Shown here one piece after another: positions 1 to 5,562 of a DNA stretch of 5,563 bases. Position 1 is the first letter of the stretch; each line of letters starts with the position of its first letter. The position numbers and the translations under genes are program-made. The stretch is from Hyphomicrobiales bacterium (lineage in GTDB: Bacteria > Pseudomonadota > Alphaproteobacteria > Rhizobiales > Aestuariivirgaceae), in the NCBI GenBank assembly GCA_026996935.1, contig JALWJW010000119.1, positions 1 to 5,563 on the forward strand, read 5' to 3'. The notes below the pieces were generated by a model, which ran no database searches, was not told where the DNA came from, and saw nothing but the letters and a program-made list of their open reading frames with translations.

Positions 1-506
1 ATGGTTGACAGAACCCCTTTGAGGGCAATTGATAAAATGGCAACAAGAATTTTTGAAACCGAATCACCAATTGATCCACCCATGCCAGAACCAAGTGCCC
101 AGGAAGCTGGACTTGGAAGAAGCGATAGCATTGAGGCGGCAAGAATAACTGCCAGAAGATAAAATAAACCTCGTTTGACAGGTTTTTTGGTAATTTGATG
201 GCTAAACAGATTGACGGCCCAAATAATGGGAATGGCAATAATTAATAAAACTGAGAGACCAAATGTTTGGATGAGTTGATCAGAAATAACGGCACCGGGG
301 AATCCAAGCCAATTTTTTGGTGTGCCATTGATGGCATTATTCCATGAGGGATCGGTTAGTGACCAGGTTGCCAAGGCTAATGTAAGAGTGCCGATAAGCA
401 ATAAAACAAGAAAACCGGCCAGTTCGAGTAACCTGTTTTTAAAAAACAAACGAACTGATTGAGGGACAGTGCCTTCATCTGTGCCTAAGGGTTGTGACTG
501 ACTCAT
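1..506 (-). CDS. ftsK: DNA translocase FtsK, N-terminal membrane domain (partial, runs off the left edge)
   Basis: FtsK is a hexameric septal DNA pump; its N-terminal membrane domain anchors it in the divisome and its C-terminal motor moves chromosome ends to dif for XerCD resolution. Only the first 168 codons are present. They translate without a stop and match the FtsK four-helix domain: a short polar N-terminus, a basic FFKNRLLEL start, TM1 at about 29-48, a periplasmic loop with TWSLTDPSWN and NWLGFPGAVISD, TM2 at about 80-101, TM3 at about 113-130, and a glycine-rich loop leading into TM4 from about 150. The loop wording (D-P-S-x-N, then N-W-x-G-x-x-G-A) is typical of alphaproteobacterial FtsK. 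The linker, motor and gamma domains lie outside the window. The ATG at 504-506 is chosen because AGG lies about 8 nt upstream. The gene follows the amtB terminator and has its own upstream region with a CtrA-like box, so it is probably transcribed separately. Confidence 0.93.
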   Translation of the reverse strand, partial: MSQSQPLGTDEGTVPQSVRLFFKNRLLELAGFLVLLLIGTLTLALATWSLTDPSWNNAINGTPKNWLGFPGAVISDQLIQTFGLSVLLIIAIPIIWAVNLFSHQITKKPVKRGLFYLLAVILAASMLSLLPSPASWALGSGMGGSIGDSVSKILVAILSIALKGVLST

Positions 507-553
507 TTTAATACCTGTTTTTTGCCTATACGTGCCCGGTTCCCGTTCGCTGA

Positions 554-581
554 AATATTGATCGTGCGAATAGTCAATATT
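554..581. repeat. 8-bp inverted repeat upstream of ftsK (possible operator)
   Basis: The arms AATATTGA (554-561) and TCAATATT (574-581) are perfect inverted copies separated by 12 bp, giving a 28-bp dyad centred about 62 bp before the ftsK start codon. The centre-to-centre spacing of 20 bp is about two helical turns, which would suit a dimeric regulator. There is no T-run next to it, so it does not look like a terminator. The arms are AT-rich, so chance is possible. No regulator is identified. Confidence 0.35.
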
Positions 582-594
582 GCGATATTTGTAG

Positions 595-609
595 TTAATG
601 GAGGGTTAA
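595..609 (-). promoter_or_regulatory. CtrA-like binding box upstream of ftsK
   Basis: Read on the minus strand this is TTAACCCTCCATTAA followed by C, an exact match to the alphaproteobacterial CtrA full site TTAA-N7-TTAA, with the extra C after both half-sites. It lies about 88 bp upstream of the ftsK start codon and downstream of the amtB terminator, so ftsK is the only gene it could plausibly serve. CtrA is the master cell-cycle response regulator and controls several division genes in this class. That it acts here is inferred from motif and position only. Confidence 0.55.
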
Positions 610-641
610 CTTATTGGATATTGGTTGGTGATTGAGAACGT

Positions 642-674
642 AAAAAAACCTGCAAACAATGAGTTTGCAGGTTT
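642..674 (-). terminator. Rho-independent terminator of glnK-amtB
   Basis: The 12-bp arms 646-657 (AAACCTGCAAAC) and 663-674 (GTTTGCAGGTTT) are perfect complements around a 5-nt loop. On the minus strand the stem runs into seven consecutive T residues (642-648), the classical intrinsic terminator form. It begins 29 bp after the amtB stop codon. The plus-strand reading lacks a good T-run, so it works in one direction only. It should insulate ftsK from nitrogen-controlled transcription. Confidence 0.92.
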
Positions 675-703
675 AAATTGTTATCGCTATTTAGCGGATA
701 GAT

Positions 704-2023
704 TTAGCTTTTGTTGAATTCTGGATAAGCTTCAACGCCAATTTCAACAACATCCATGCCGAGGAGTTCTTCTTCTTCGGTTGGGCGAATGCCGATGGTA
801 ACTTTCAGTAGATACCAGATGATTGAGCTTGTGATGAATACAAAGGCACCAATTGAAACGATACCAATGGCTTGCACAGAATACGAAGCATCTGAGTTTG
901 ACAATGGAACGATGATTGTTCCCCAGATACCTGCCAACAAGTGAACAGGGATTGCACCAACAACGTCATCGATTTTAAATTTATCGAGCATTGGTACGGC
1001 AAAGACAACAATCACGCCGCCGATACCACCAATAATGATAGATTGAAGAACTGAAGGCATTAGTGGTTCTGCGGTGATTGAAACCAAACCGGCCAATGCA
1101 CCATTAAGCGCCATGGTGATGTCGATTTTTTTATACATGATTTGCGTCATGGTGATTGCGACAATAACACCAGCCGCGGCAGCCATATTTGTGTTTACAA
1201 ATATTTTTGCAACAGAAGCGGCATCTGAGATTGTGCCTATAGCCAGTTGTGATGCGCCGTTAAAGCCGAACCAACCAAGCCATAGAATGAAAGTGCCCAA
1301 TGTTGCTAAAGCCATGTTTGAACCTGGAATTGGGTTTACACGGCCGTCTTTGCCATATTTGCCAATCCGTGCGCCAAGGATGATAGCACCTGAAAGAGCA
1401 GCCCAACCACCAACAGAGTGAACAAGGGTAGAACCAGCAAAATCAGAAAAGCCCATTTTATCAAGCCAGCCAGTACCCCATTCCCAAGAACCGGTAATCG
1501 GATAGATGAAACCAGTTAAAAGGATGGTAAAGATTAGGAATGGCCAAATTTTAATGCGCTCTGCTAGAGTACCTGAAACGATAGATGCAGTGGTGGCACA
1601 GAATACCATTTGAAAGAACCAGTCAGAATAAGCAGAGTATTCGTTGGCTGTATCTTTGGCTGGATCAGGGAATTGCATAGGTCCAAAAGAACCAAAAAAT
1701 CCACCATCGACACCAGAATACATTAAATTATAACCGGTAATCCAGAACATAAGCCCGGCAATGGCAAAAAGAGCAATATTTTTGGTGCTTTGCATAGAAA
1801 CATTTTTTGAACGAACTAAACCAGCTTCAAGCATGGCAAAGCCAGCGGCCATCCACATAACCAAAAAGCCACCGATTAAGAATAGTAATGTGTTGAACAC
1901 ATATTTAGCATCCATCGTCATGGTTGCTTTTGCTGCATCATCTGCAAGTGCAGGTGAGATGCCGGCAATAAGGCCGAGTGCACCAATGGTGACCGGCAAT
2001 GTATATTTTGATAAATTTTTCAT
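704..2023 (-). CDS. amtB: Ammonium transporter AmtB
   Basis: AmtB is a trimeric inner-membrane channel that takes up ammonium when nitrogen is scarce and is plugged by GlnK when nitrogen returns. The product is 439 aa: a signal peptide at about 1-28 ending in ALA before DD, then about 11 membrane helices. Residues known from the E. coli protein can be placed: the vestibule Trp at W182 (W148) and Asp at D194 (D160, in DFAGSTLVH), the twin pore histidines H202 and H361 (H168, H318), the phenylalanine gate F141 and F254 (F107, F215, in WFGFNGAS) and S258 (S219). The cytoplasmic tail has EEEELLGMDVVE and ends in EAYPEF, the region that contacts GlnK. The start is the ATG at 2021-2023, which has AGGA 6 nt upstream; an in-frame TTG seven codons earlier would place that AGGA inside the gene. 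It lies 24 bp after glnK and is followed by a strong terminator. Confidence 0.97.
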   Translation of the reverse strand: MKNLSKYTLPVTIGALGLIAGISPALADDAAKATMTMDAKYVFNTLLFLIGGFLVMWMAAGFAMLEAGLVRSKNVSMQSTKNIALFAIAGLMFWITGYNLMYSGVDGGFFGSFGPMQFPDPAKDTANEYSAYSDWFFQMVFCATTASIVSGTLAERIKIWPFLIFTILLTGFIYPITGSWEWGTGWLDKMGFSDFAGSTLVHSVGGWAALSGAIILGARIGKYGKDGRVNPIPGSNMALATLGTFILWLGWFGFNGASQLAIGTISDAASVAKIFVNTNMAAAAGVIVAITMTQIMYKKIDITMALNGALAGLVSITAEPLMPSVLQSIIIGGIGGVIVVFAVPMLDKFKIDDVVGAIPVHLLAGIWGTIIVPLSNSDASYSVQAIGIVSIGAFVFITSSIIWYLLKVTIGIRPTEEEELLGMDVVEIGVEAYPEFNKS

Positions 2024-2029
2024 AATTTT

Positions 2030-2033
2030 TCCT
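2030..2033 (-). promoter_or_regulatory. Ribosome binding site that fixes the amtB start
   Basis: AGGA on the minus strand sits 6 nt before the ATG at 2021-2023. It supports that ATG over the TTG at 2042-2044, which has no Shine-Dalgarno at a suitable distance. The resulting N-terminus, MKNLSKYTLP, is a normal signal-peptide start with two lysines. Confidence 0.75.
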
Positions 2034-2047
2034 GTTAGGATCAAACT

Positions 2048-2386
2048 TTAAACAGCGTCTTTGCCAGTTTCACCAGTACGAATGCGTGTGGCAGCTTCGA
2101 GCGGTAAAACAAAGACTTTACCGTCACCGATTTTATCGGTTTTAGCTGCAGTGGTGATGGCTTCAACAGCCGCATCAACCAGGGTGCTGTCAACAGCAAC
2201 CTCGATTTTGGTTTTTGGCAAGAAATTTACCTGGTATTCAGCGCCGCGGTAAACTTCCGAATGACCTTTTTGACGGCCATGGCCTTTTACTTCTGTTACT
2301 GTAATTCCCTCAATTCCAGCATCAGATAGTGCAGAACGCACTTCGTCTAGCCGGTGTGGCTTGATAATCGCTATGATGTATTTCAT
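2048..2386 (-). CDS. glnK: Nitrogen regulatory protein PII (GlnK)
   Basis: GlnK is a trimeric cytoplasmic PII protein that senses 2-oxoglutarate, ATP/ADP and, through uridylylation, glutamine; it blocks AmtB when nitrogen is sufficient. The product has the standard 112 aa. Visible marks are the T-loop signature YRGAEY at 46-51 with the uridylylation target Y51, the 2-oxoglutarate/Mg-ATP residues Q39 and K58, the B-loop GDGK at 87-90, and the C-terminal nucleotide-binding arginines R101 and R103 in RIRTGE. All are intact. Being 24 bp upstream of amtB makes GlnK a better name than GlnB, although the two paralogues are hard to separate by sequence alone. The ATG at 2384-2386 has GGGAG about 7 nt upstream. 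Expression is probably sigma-54 dependent, given the promoter at 2444-2459. Confidence 0.96.
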   Translation of the reverse strand: MKYIIAIIKPHRLDEVRSALSDAGIEGITVTEVKGHGRQKGHSEVYRGAEYQVNFLPKTKIEVAVDSTLVDAAVEAITTAAKTDKIGDGKVFVLPLEAATRIRTGETGKDAV

Positions 2387-2388
2387 TT

Positions 2389-2453
2389 GAGTCTCCCGAA
2401 GTCATTCCACCGCAAAACGCAGCAGATACATCGCAGACTCCTTTACAAGACTC
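2389..2453. promoter_or_regulatory. Cluster of three GANTC (CcrM-type) methylation sites in the glnK leader
   Basis: GANTC sites occur at 2389-2393, 2436-2440 and 2449-2453. GANTC is the target of CcrM, the cell-cycle adenine methyltransferase of most alphaproteobacteria. The first overlaps the end of the glnK ribosome binding region, the second is close to the predicted transcription start, and the third fills the spacer of the sigma-54 promoter. The sites are read directly; their methylation and any effect on transcription are inferred. Confidence 0.5.
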
Positions 2454-2459
2454 GTGCCA
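2444..2459 (-). promoter_or_regulatory. Sigma-54 (RpoN) promoter of glnK-amtB
   Basis: The minus strand reads TGGCACG-AGTC-TTGTA, against the consensus TGGCACG-N4-TTGCA. The -24 element is perfect and the spacing is right; the one deviation is GT for GC at -12. It lies 58 bp upstream of the glnK start codon, leaving a leader of about 45-50 nt. NtrC-activated sigma-54 promoters are the known control of glnK-amtB in proteobacteria, which makes this call strong. I could not find a clear NtrC dyad (TGCACC-N5/6-GGTGCA type) in the AT-rich stretch upstream. Confidence 0.82.
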
Positions 2460-2488
2460 GTTTTAAACTATTTTATAACTCATTGATT

Positions 2489-2503
2489 TTAAGGAATTTT
2501 TAA
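2489..2503. promoter_or_regulatory. TTAA-N7-TTAA match upstream of glnK (weak CtrA-like box)
   Basis: TTAA at 2489-2492 and TTAA at 2500-2503 are exactly 7 bp apart, 30 bp upstream of the sigma-54 -24 element. It lacks the C after each half-site that the ftsK box has, and it sits in very AT-rich DNA where the pattern is more likely by chance. It is recorded mainly because it shares its spacing with the ftsK box. Confidence 0.2.
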
Positions 2504-2572
2504 TCATACTCTAAAATGGTCATAAAAATCCCGTGCCTAAAATTTAAGCAATGATTATTTGATGGCTAATTT

Positions 2573-3442
2573 TTAATCAGAACGCTTCTTACGAACGAGG
2601 CCTTCTTGCGTTACAGAAGCAACCAATAAACCCTCTTTGGTGAAAATGCTGCCACGGTTGAATCCAAGTGCGCCAGATGCTGATGGAGAATCTTGAGCAT
2701 ATAAGAGCCACTCATCAGCTTTAAATGGACGATGAAACCATAAAGCATGGTCTAAAGAGGCCATCATAAGGTCTGCATCAAAAAGATTTTTTCCATGAGG
2801 TACAAGGGTTGTATCAAGCAAGGTCATGTCAGAGGCATAGGCCAGAACACATTGGTGTAATGCGTGATCATCGGGAAGTTTTTGGGTTGCTTTTATCCAG
2901 ACATTTTGAACAGGCTTTCGACCCTTTGTCGGATTTAAGTAGTGTTCAGGGTTTGTTGGGCGCAGTTCAATAGGTCTGGCGCGGCCAAAATAATGCTTCA
3001 TGTTTTCAGGCATAAAATTTTCAAAACGTGAAAGCAGTTCTTTTTCACTGGGTAAATCGTCAGGCATGGGGACATCGGGCATATTGATTTGATGTTCGAA
3101 GCCATCTTCAGGCAAGTGAAATGAGGCGGCCATTGAAAAAATGGGATGGCCATGTTGGATTGCTACAACGCGGCGTGTGGTGAAGCTTTTTCCATCACGG
3201 TAACGATCAACCTCATAAATAATCGGGATAGAGGGGTCTCCCGGTCTAATGAAATATCCATGTAAAGAATGGGCTGTGCGCTGTTTTTCAACCGTTCGTA
3301 GTGCAGCGACCAAAGCTTGTCCAATCACCTGACCACCAAACACACGTTGCCAACCCACTTGTGGACTGTTGCCGCGATAAAGGTTTTGTTCCAGGGCTTC
3401 GAGATCTAATGTTGCAAGTAGATTTTCAAGCTCGGTGGTCAT
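2573..3442 (-). CDS. tesB: Acyl-CoA thioesterase II
   Basis: TesB hydrolyses medium- and long-chain acyl-CoA to free fatty acid and CoA in the cytoplasm; its physiological role is thought to be release of acyl groups that stall beta-oxidation. The product is 289 aa, close to E. coli TesB (286), and is a double hotdog. The N-terminal hotdog (about 10-110) carries RVFGGQVIGQAL and HSLHGYFIRPGD; the C-terminal one (about 175-285) carries YASDMTLLDTT, ASLDHALWFHRPF and VASVTQEGLVR. The catalytic set of E. coli (D204, T228, Q278) corresponds to D205, S229 and Q279, so Thr is replaced by Ser, a conservative change that keeps the hydroxyl. The gene starts 5 bp after the DUF971 stop and is the last gene of its operon. 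No convincing GC-rich terminator follows; an AT-rich 186-bp gap separates it from glnK. Confidence 0.95.
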   Translation of the reverse strand: MTTELENLLATLDLEALEQNLYRGNSPQVGWQRVFGGQVIGQALVAALRTVEKQRTAHSLHGYFIRPGDPSIPIIYEVDRYRDGKSFTTRRVVAIQHGHPIFSMAASFHLPEDGFEHQINMPDVPMPDDLPSEKELLSRFENFMPENMKHYFGRARPIELRPTNPEHYLNPTKGRKPVQNVWIKATQKLPDDHALHQCVLAYASDMTLLDTTLVPHGKNLFDADLMMASLDHALWFHRPFKADEWLLYAQDSPSASGALGFNRGSIFTKEGLLVASVTQEGLVRKKRSD

Positions 3443-3447
3443 TGGTT

Positions 3448-3810
3448 TTATTCCCGTGATAGATTTAATTGGGTAAGGCGTTCCAAATAATCACCCCAGA
3501 TAAGGTTTTTATTTTCACCAAGATTTGAAAAATAGTCCCATGTGTAAATGCCGGTATCATGGCCGTCACTAAAGATAATACGTACAGCATAATTTCCAAC
3601 CGGTTCGACATTGGTAATAAGAACGCCAATCTTTCCGCCAATTGTGCGTTTTTCGGCGGCTGAATGACCTTGAACTTCAGCGCTGGGGCTTTCGACCCGT
3701 AATAATTCGGCGCTAAAATCATATGCCTGATTTTCCGGGAATGTGACGTGTAAAATTTTTCCGCCGTTTGAAACACGTATTTCTTGAGGGGCGATATGGG
3801 TTTTATTCAT
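3448..3810 (-). CDS. DUF971 (gamma-butyrobetaine hydroxylase-like N-terminal domain) protein
   Basis: This is a 120-aa protein made of a single DUF971/GBBH-like N domain. Recognisable parts are the start [14 protein letters not shown] (about 13-26), a middle with [14 protein letters not shown], and the hallmark [27 protein letters not shown] (two runs, about 80-107). The same domain is fused to carnitine-synthesis dioxygenases in eukaryotes and to the Fe-S carrier HCF101 in plants; the free-standing bacterial form has no settled function, and none is assigned. No cysteine is present, so it lacks the zinc ligands of the eukaryotic domain. The start is the ATG at 3808-3810, which overlaps the upstream Trm112 stop by 8 bp (ATGAATAA) and implies translational coupling; an in-frame TTG at 3832-3834 would give 8 more residues but a longer overlap. 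tesB follows after 5 bp. Confidence 0.88.
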   Translation of the reverse strand: MNKTHIAPQEIRVSNGGKILHVTFPENQAYDFSAELLRVESPSAEVQGHSAAEKRTIGGKIGVLITNVEPVGNYAVRIIFSDGHDTGIYTWDYFSNLGENKNLIWGDYLERLTQLNLSRE

Positions 3811-4018
3811 TTGATAATTCTCTTGCTTCTTCAATCAACATAATGGGAATGCCATTTCGAATAGGAAAGGCAAGGTTTGCGCTTGTGGAAATGAGTTCAT
3901 TAGCTTGTTTATCATAAGTCAAAGGTTGTTTGGTAATGGGGCAAACAAGAATTTCCAGTAAAGAAGGATTGGTTTCATCCCTCTTTACCGGTTGCGATTT
4001 TTTGTTTTGGTCAGTCAT
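3803..4018 (-). CDS. Trm112/UPF0434 family small protein
   Basis: The product is 71 aa: a charged, probably flexible N-terminus of about 17 residues, then the Trm112-like core [17 protein letters not shown] (20-36), NELIS (40-44) and [18 protein letters not shown] (49-66). In eukaryotes and archaea Trm112 is a small activating partner of several methyltransferases; the bacterial YcaR-type proteins are less well understood. The usual zinc-knuckle cysteines are reduced here: CPIT replaces CPxC and ELIS replaces ELIC, leaving only C26. As far as I recall, this loss is common in alphaproteobacterial members. The start ATG at 4016-4018 has no strong Shine-Dalgarno; it lies 22 bp after the thioredoxin-TPR gene, so coupled or leader-poor initiation is likely. 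The stop overlaps the start of the DUF971 gene. Confidence 0.9.
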   Translation of the reverse strand: MTDQNKKSQPVKRDETNPSLLEILVCPITKQPLTYDKQANELISTSANLAFPIRNGIPIMLIEEARELSNE

Positions 4019-4040
4019 TTTTTAACGTCAATCTACAGAT

Positions 4041-4970
4041 TCAAGAAAACATTGCCGTTGATAATTGTCGGCGACCAGACAATGTGTGCTCATCAGTTGG
4101 TCCCCAGCTATCAAAAAACTTTAAAAGTTGTTTGCGTGCGGCCTGGTCGTTCCAATCACGGTTCTTTTGAAAAATATAGATGAGATGTTCAATAGCTTCT
4201 TGTTTGCGGCCTGCGCTATTCATGGCATTGGCAAGTTCAAAACGGCTGTCAAAATCATCAGGGTTGGATTCAATTGTCTTGGTTAAGTTGATAATTTCAG
4301 TTTCATCAACCGGGTTTGTCGCAAGCTCTAATGTTGCTTTAATGCTAATGACTTCAGGCAGATTTTCTTTTGCTGGTGGAATGAGCGCTAATGTGGCGGT
4401 TGCCCCATCGATATCACCTTTTGCGATTTGACATTGGGCCAAACCTAAAATGGCTTTAATGTTTTCATGGTCAGCTTGTAAAATACTGGCATAAATCTGT
4501 CCTGCAGTATCAATATCATCTGCTTCAAAGGCTTGTTGGGCATGATCGAGTGCGGCATCGATCTGGCTATTGTCTCCACCCCCATGGGCTTCTAATACTT
4601 TTTGAATAAAAGCGTTGATTTCACCTTCAGGCTTGGCACCCATAAATCCGTCAACAGGCTGACCATTGGCAAAAGCAAAAACAGCAGGGATAGATTGAAC
4701 CCGCATTTGTTGTGCAATTGCCTGATTCTCATCAATATTGACTTTAACCAATTTGATTGCGCCACCTGCTTTTTTAACAGCGGCTTCAATAATGGGTCCA
4801 AGTTGTTTACACGGCCCACACCAGGGGGCCCAAAAGTCAACTAAAACGGGTACTTGTTTAGAAGTTTCAATAACATCTTGAACAAAGTTTGCCTGGTCGG
4901 AATCTTTAATAAGATCGCCTTGAGTTGCGGGGGGTGATCCGGCATCCATACCGATGATTGATGAAGTCAT
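4041..4970 (-). CDS. cnoX: Thioredoxin-TPR co-chaperone (CnoX/YbbN family)
   Basis: CnoX proteins (chaperedoxins) hold unfolding proteins and protect them from over-oxidation, then pass them to GroEL or DnaK. The product is 309 aa. Residues about 22-128 form a thioredoxin fold with VLVDFWAPWCGPCK (active site W50-C51-G52-P53-C54), the KVNIDEN strand and the cis-proline P95 in SIP. Residues about 135-309 are helical and TPR-like, with repeats such as AQQAFEADDIDTAGQIY, AILGLAQCQIAKGDIDGA and the ANAMNSAGRKQEAIEHL stretch, as in YbbN. The complete CGPC motif predicts real thiol-disulfide activity, unlike the E. coli protein, where the first cysteine is missing, and like the Caulobacter one. The start ATG at 4968-4970 has AGGA 8 nt upstream. 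It is the first gene of the four-gene run ending in tesB; the 127-bp region before it contains no promoter I can call with confidence. Confidence 0.93.
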   Translation of the reverse strand: MTSSIIGMDAGSPPATQGDLIKDSDQANFVQDVIETSKQVPVLVDFWAPWCGPCKQLGPIIEAAVKKAGGAIKLVKVNIDENQAIAQQMRVQSIPAVFAFANGQPVDGFMGAKPEGEINAFIQKVLEAHGGGDNSQIDAALDHAQQAFEADDIDTAGQIYASILQADHENIKAILGLAQCQIAKGDIDGATATLALIPPAKENLPEVISIKATLELATNPVDETEIINLTKTIESNPDDFDSRFELANAMNSAGRKQEAIEHLIYIFQKNRDWNDQAARKQLLKFFDSWGPTDEHTLSGRRQLSTAMFS

Positions 4971-5097
4971 TTGATTTGTCCTGCTTTTAGTTCATTTGAA
5001 CAATGCATAAAGTATCTATAGTCTTTTAAATGGCGTTGGTTTTATTAATTGCAATGGATAGCATGAATTTGCTTGAAAGTGATATTTGAAGATGAGT

Positions 5098-5562
5098 TTA
5101 TTTACTTAACAGATCTATGATCTGCGGGTTATGGCCACATGAGTCGATAAATTTAATTAAGTCTGGTGATTTGATCGTGGTTGTAGCTGTATTGATGAGA
5201 GGATGAAAGTTCAAAAATGGCTGCTCCATCATGGTTTTTTCTAAAATAACGTTCACCTGTGTTTCTTTATCGTTAATCAGTCCAAATGGGGTTACAGACC
5301 CTGGTGTTAAACCCAAAATTTTTGCCATTAATTCCGGGTTGCCGAATGATAAACGTGCCGAACCGATTTTTTTAGGTGCGGCTTTTAAATTGATTTGACT
5401 ATCTTCAAGACAAACGATTAGCCAAATTTGGCCCTTTTTGTCTTTAAGAAATAAATTCTTGCAATGGCCACCTTCAATTGAACCACGTAAGTGCCGGGCA
5501 TCTTCTACGGTGAAAGCGGCTTCATGGGAGGTTGTTTTTGTTTCAATGTTCAGGTTTTTCAG
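5098..5562 (-). CDS. Prolyl-tRNA editing protein, YbaK/ProX-type (partial, 5' end outside the window)
   Basis: This is a free-standing trans-editing deacylase that removes a wrong amino acid, usually alanine, from tRNA(Pro). The frame is open from the right edge to the TAA at 5098-5100 and gives 154 residues. Visible motifs are FTVEDARHLRG, GGHCKNLFLKDKKG, SARLSFGNPEL, GLTPGSVTPFGLINDK, FLNFHPLINTATT and a C-terminal helix ending GHNPQIIDL. The lysine in HCKNLFL (visible residue 35) corresponds to the conserved catalytic Lys of ProXp-ala (K45 in Caulobacter), so only about 10 residues and the start codon seem to be missing. GSVTPF and the closing NFHPL-type motif favour the ProXp-ala/PrdX branch over YbaK itself, which clears Cys-tRNA(Pro). 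An internal ATG at 5326-5328 is not the start, because the conserved N-terminal half is encoded upstream of it. Confidence 0.93.
   Translation of the reverse strand: MKNLNIETKTTSHEAAFTVEDARHLRGSIEGGHCKNLFLKDKKGQIWLIVCLEDSQINLKAAPKKIGSARLSFGNPELMAKILGLTPGSVTPFGLINDKETQVNVILEKTMMEQPFLNFHPLINTATTTIKSPDLIKFIDSCGHNPQIIDLLSK

Noticed and set aside
1074..1421. Long plus-strand open frame of 115 codons opposite amtB
   Set aside because: It lies wholly antisense to well-conserved amtB, its composition follows from the complement of membrane-helix codons, and it has no recognisable domain. The other plus-strand frames opposite amtB, glnK and cnoX are rejected for the same reason.
2021..2044. N-terminally extended AmtB starting at TTG 2042-2044
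   Set aside because: The AGGA ribosome site lies between that TTG and the ATG at 2021-2023, and the ATG gives a standard signal-peptide N-terminus.
2523..2538. Second sigma-54-like element (minus strand AGGCACG-N4-TTTTA)
   Set aside because: The -24 part is nearly right, but the -12 GC is replaced by TT, which should abolish sigma-54 use. It is also farther from glnK than the good promoter.
2539..2572. Possible AT-rich terminator after tesB
   Set aside because: The AAAATT/AATTTT arms with AGC/GCT need a bulge, and no T-run follows on the minus strand, so it is too weak to call.
2495..2579. 12-bp direct repeat AATTTTTAATCA at 2495-2506 and 2568-2579
   Set aside because: It is very AT-rich and one copy overlaps the tesB stop codon. 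There are only two copies and no mobile-element features, so it is most likely coincidental.
4971..5097. Promoter or terminator in the gap between the prolyl-tRNA editing gene and cnoX
   Set aside because: A TATAGA-like hexamer is present on the minus strand, but no -35 partner lies at 16-18 bp. An imperfect dyad near 5072-5091 has a mismatch and no T-run. A promoter here is likely from the gap size, but I cannot place it.
5098..5328. Short 76-aa gene starting at the internal ATG 5326-5328
   Set aside because: The same frame stays open to the right edge and encodes the conserved N-terminal part of the editing domain, so this is the tail of a larger gene.
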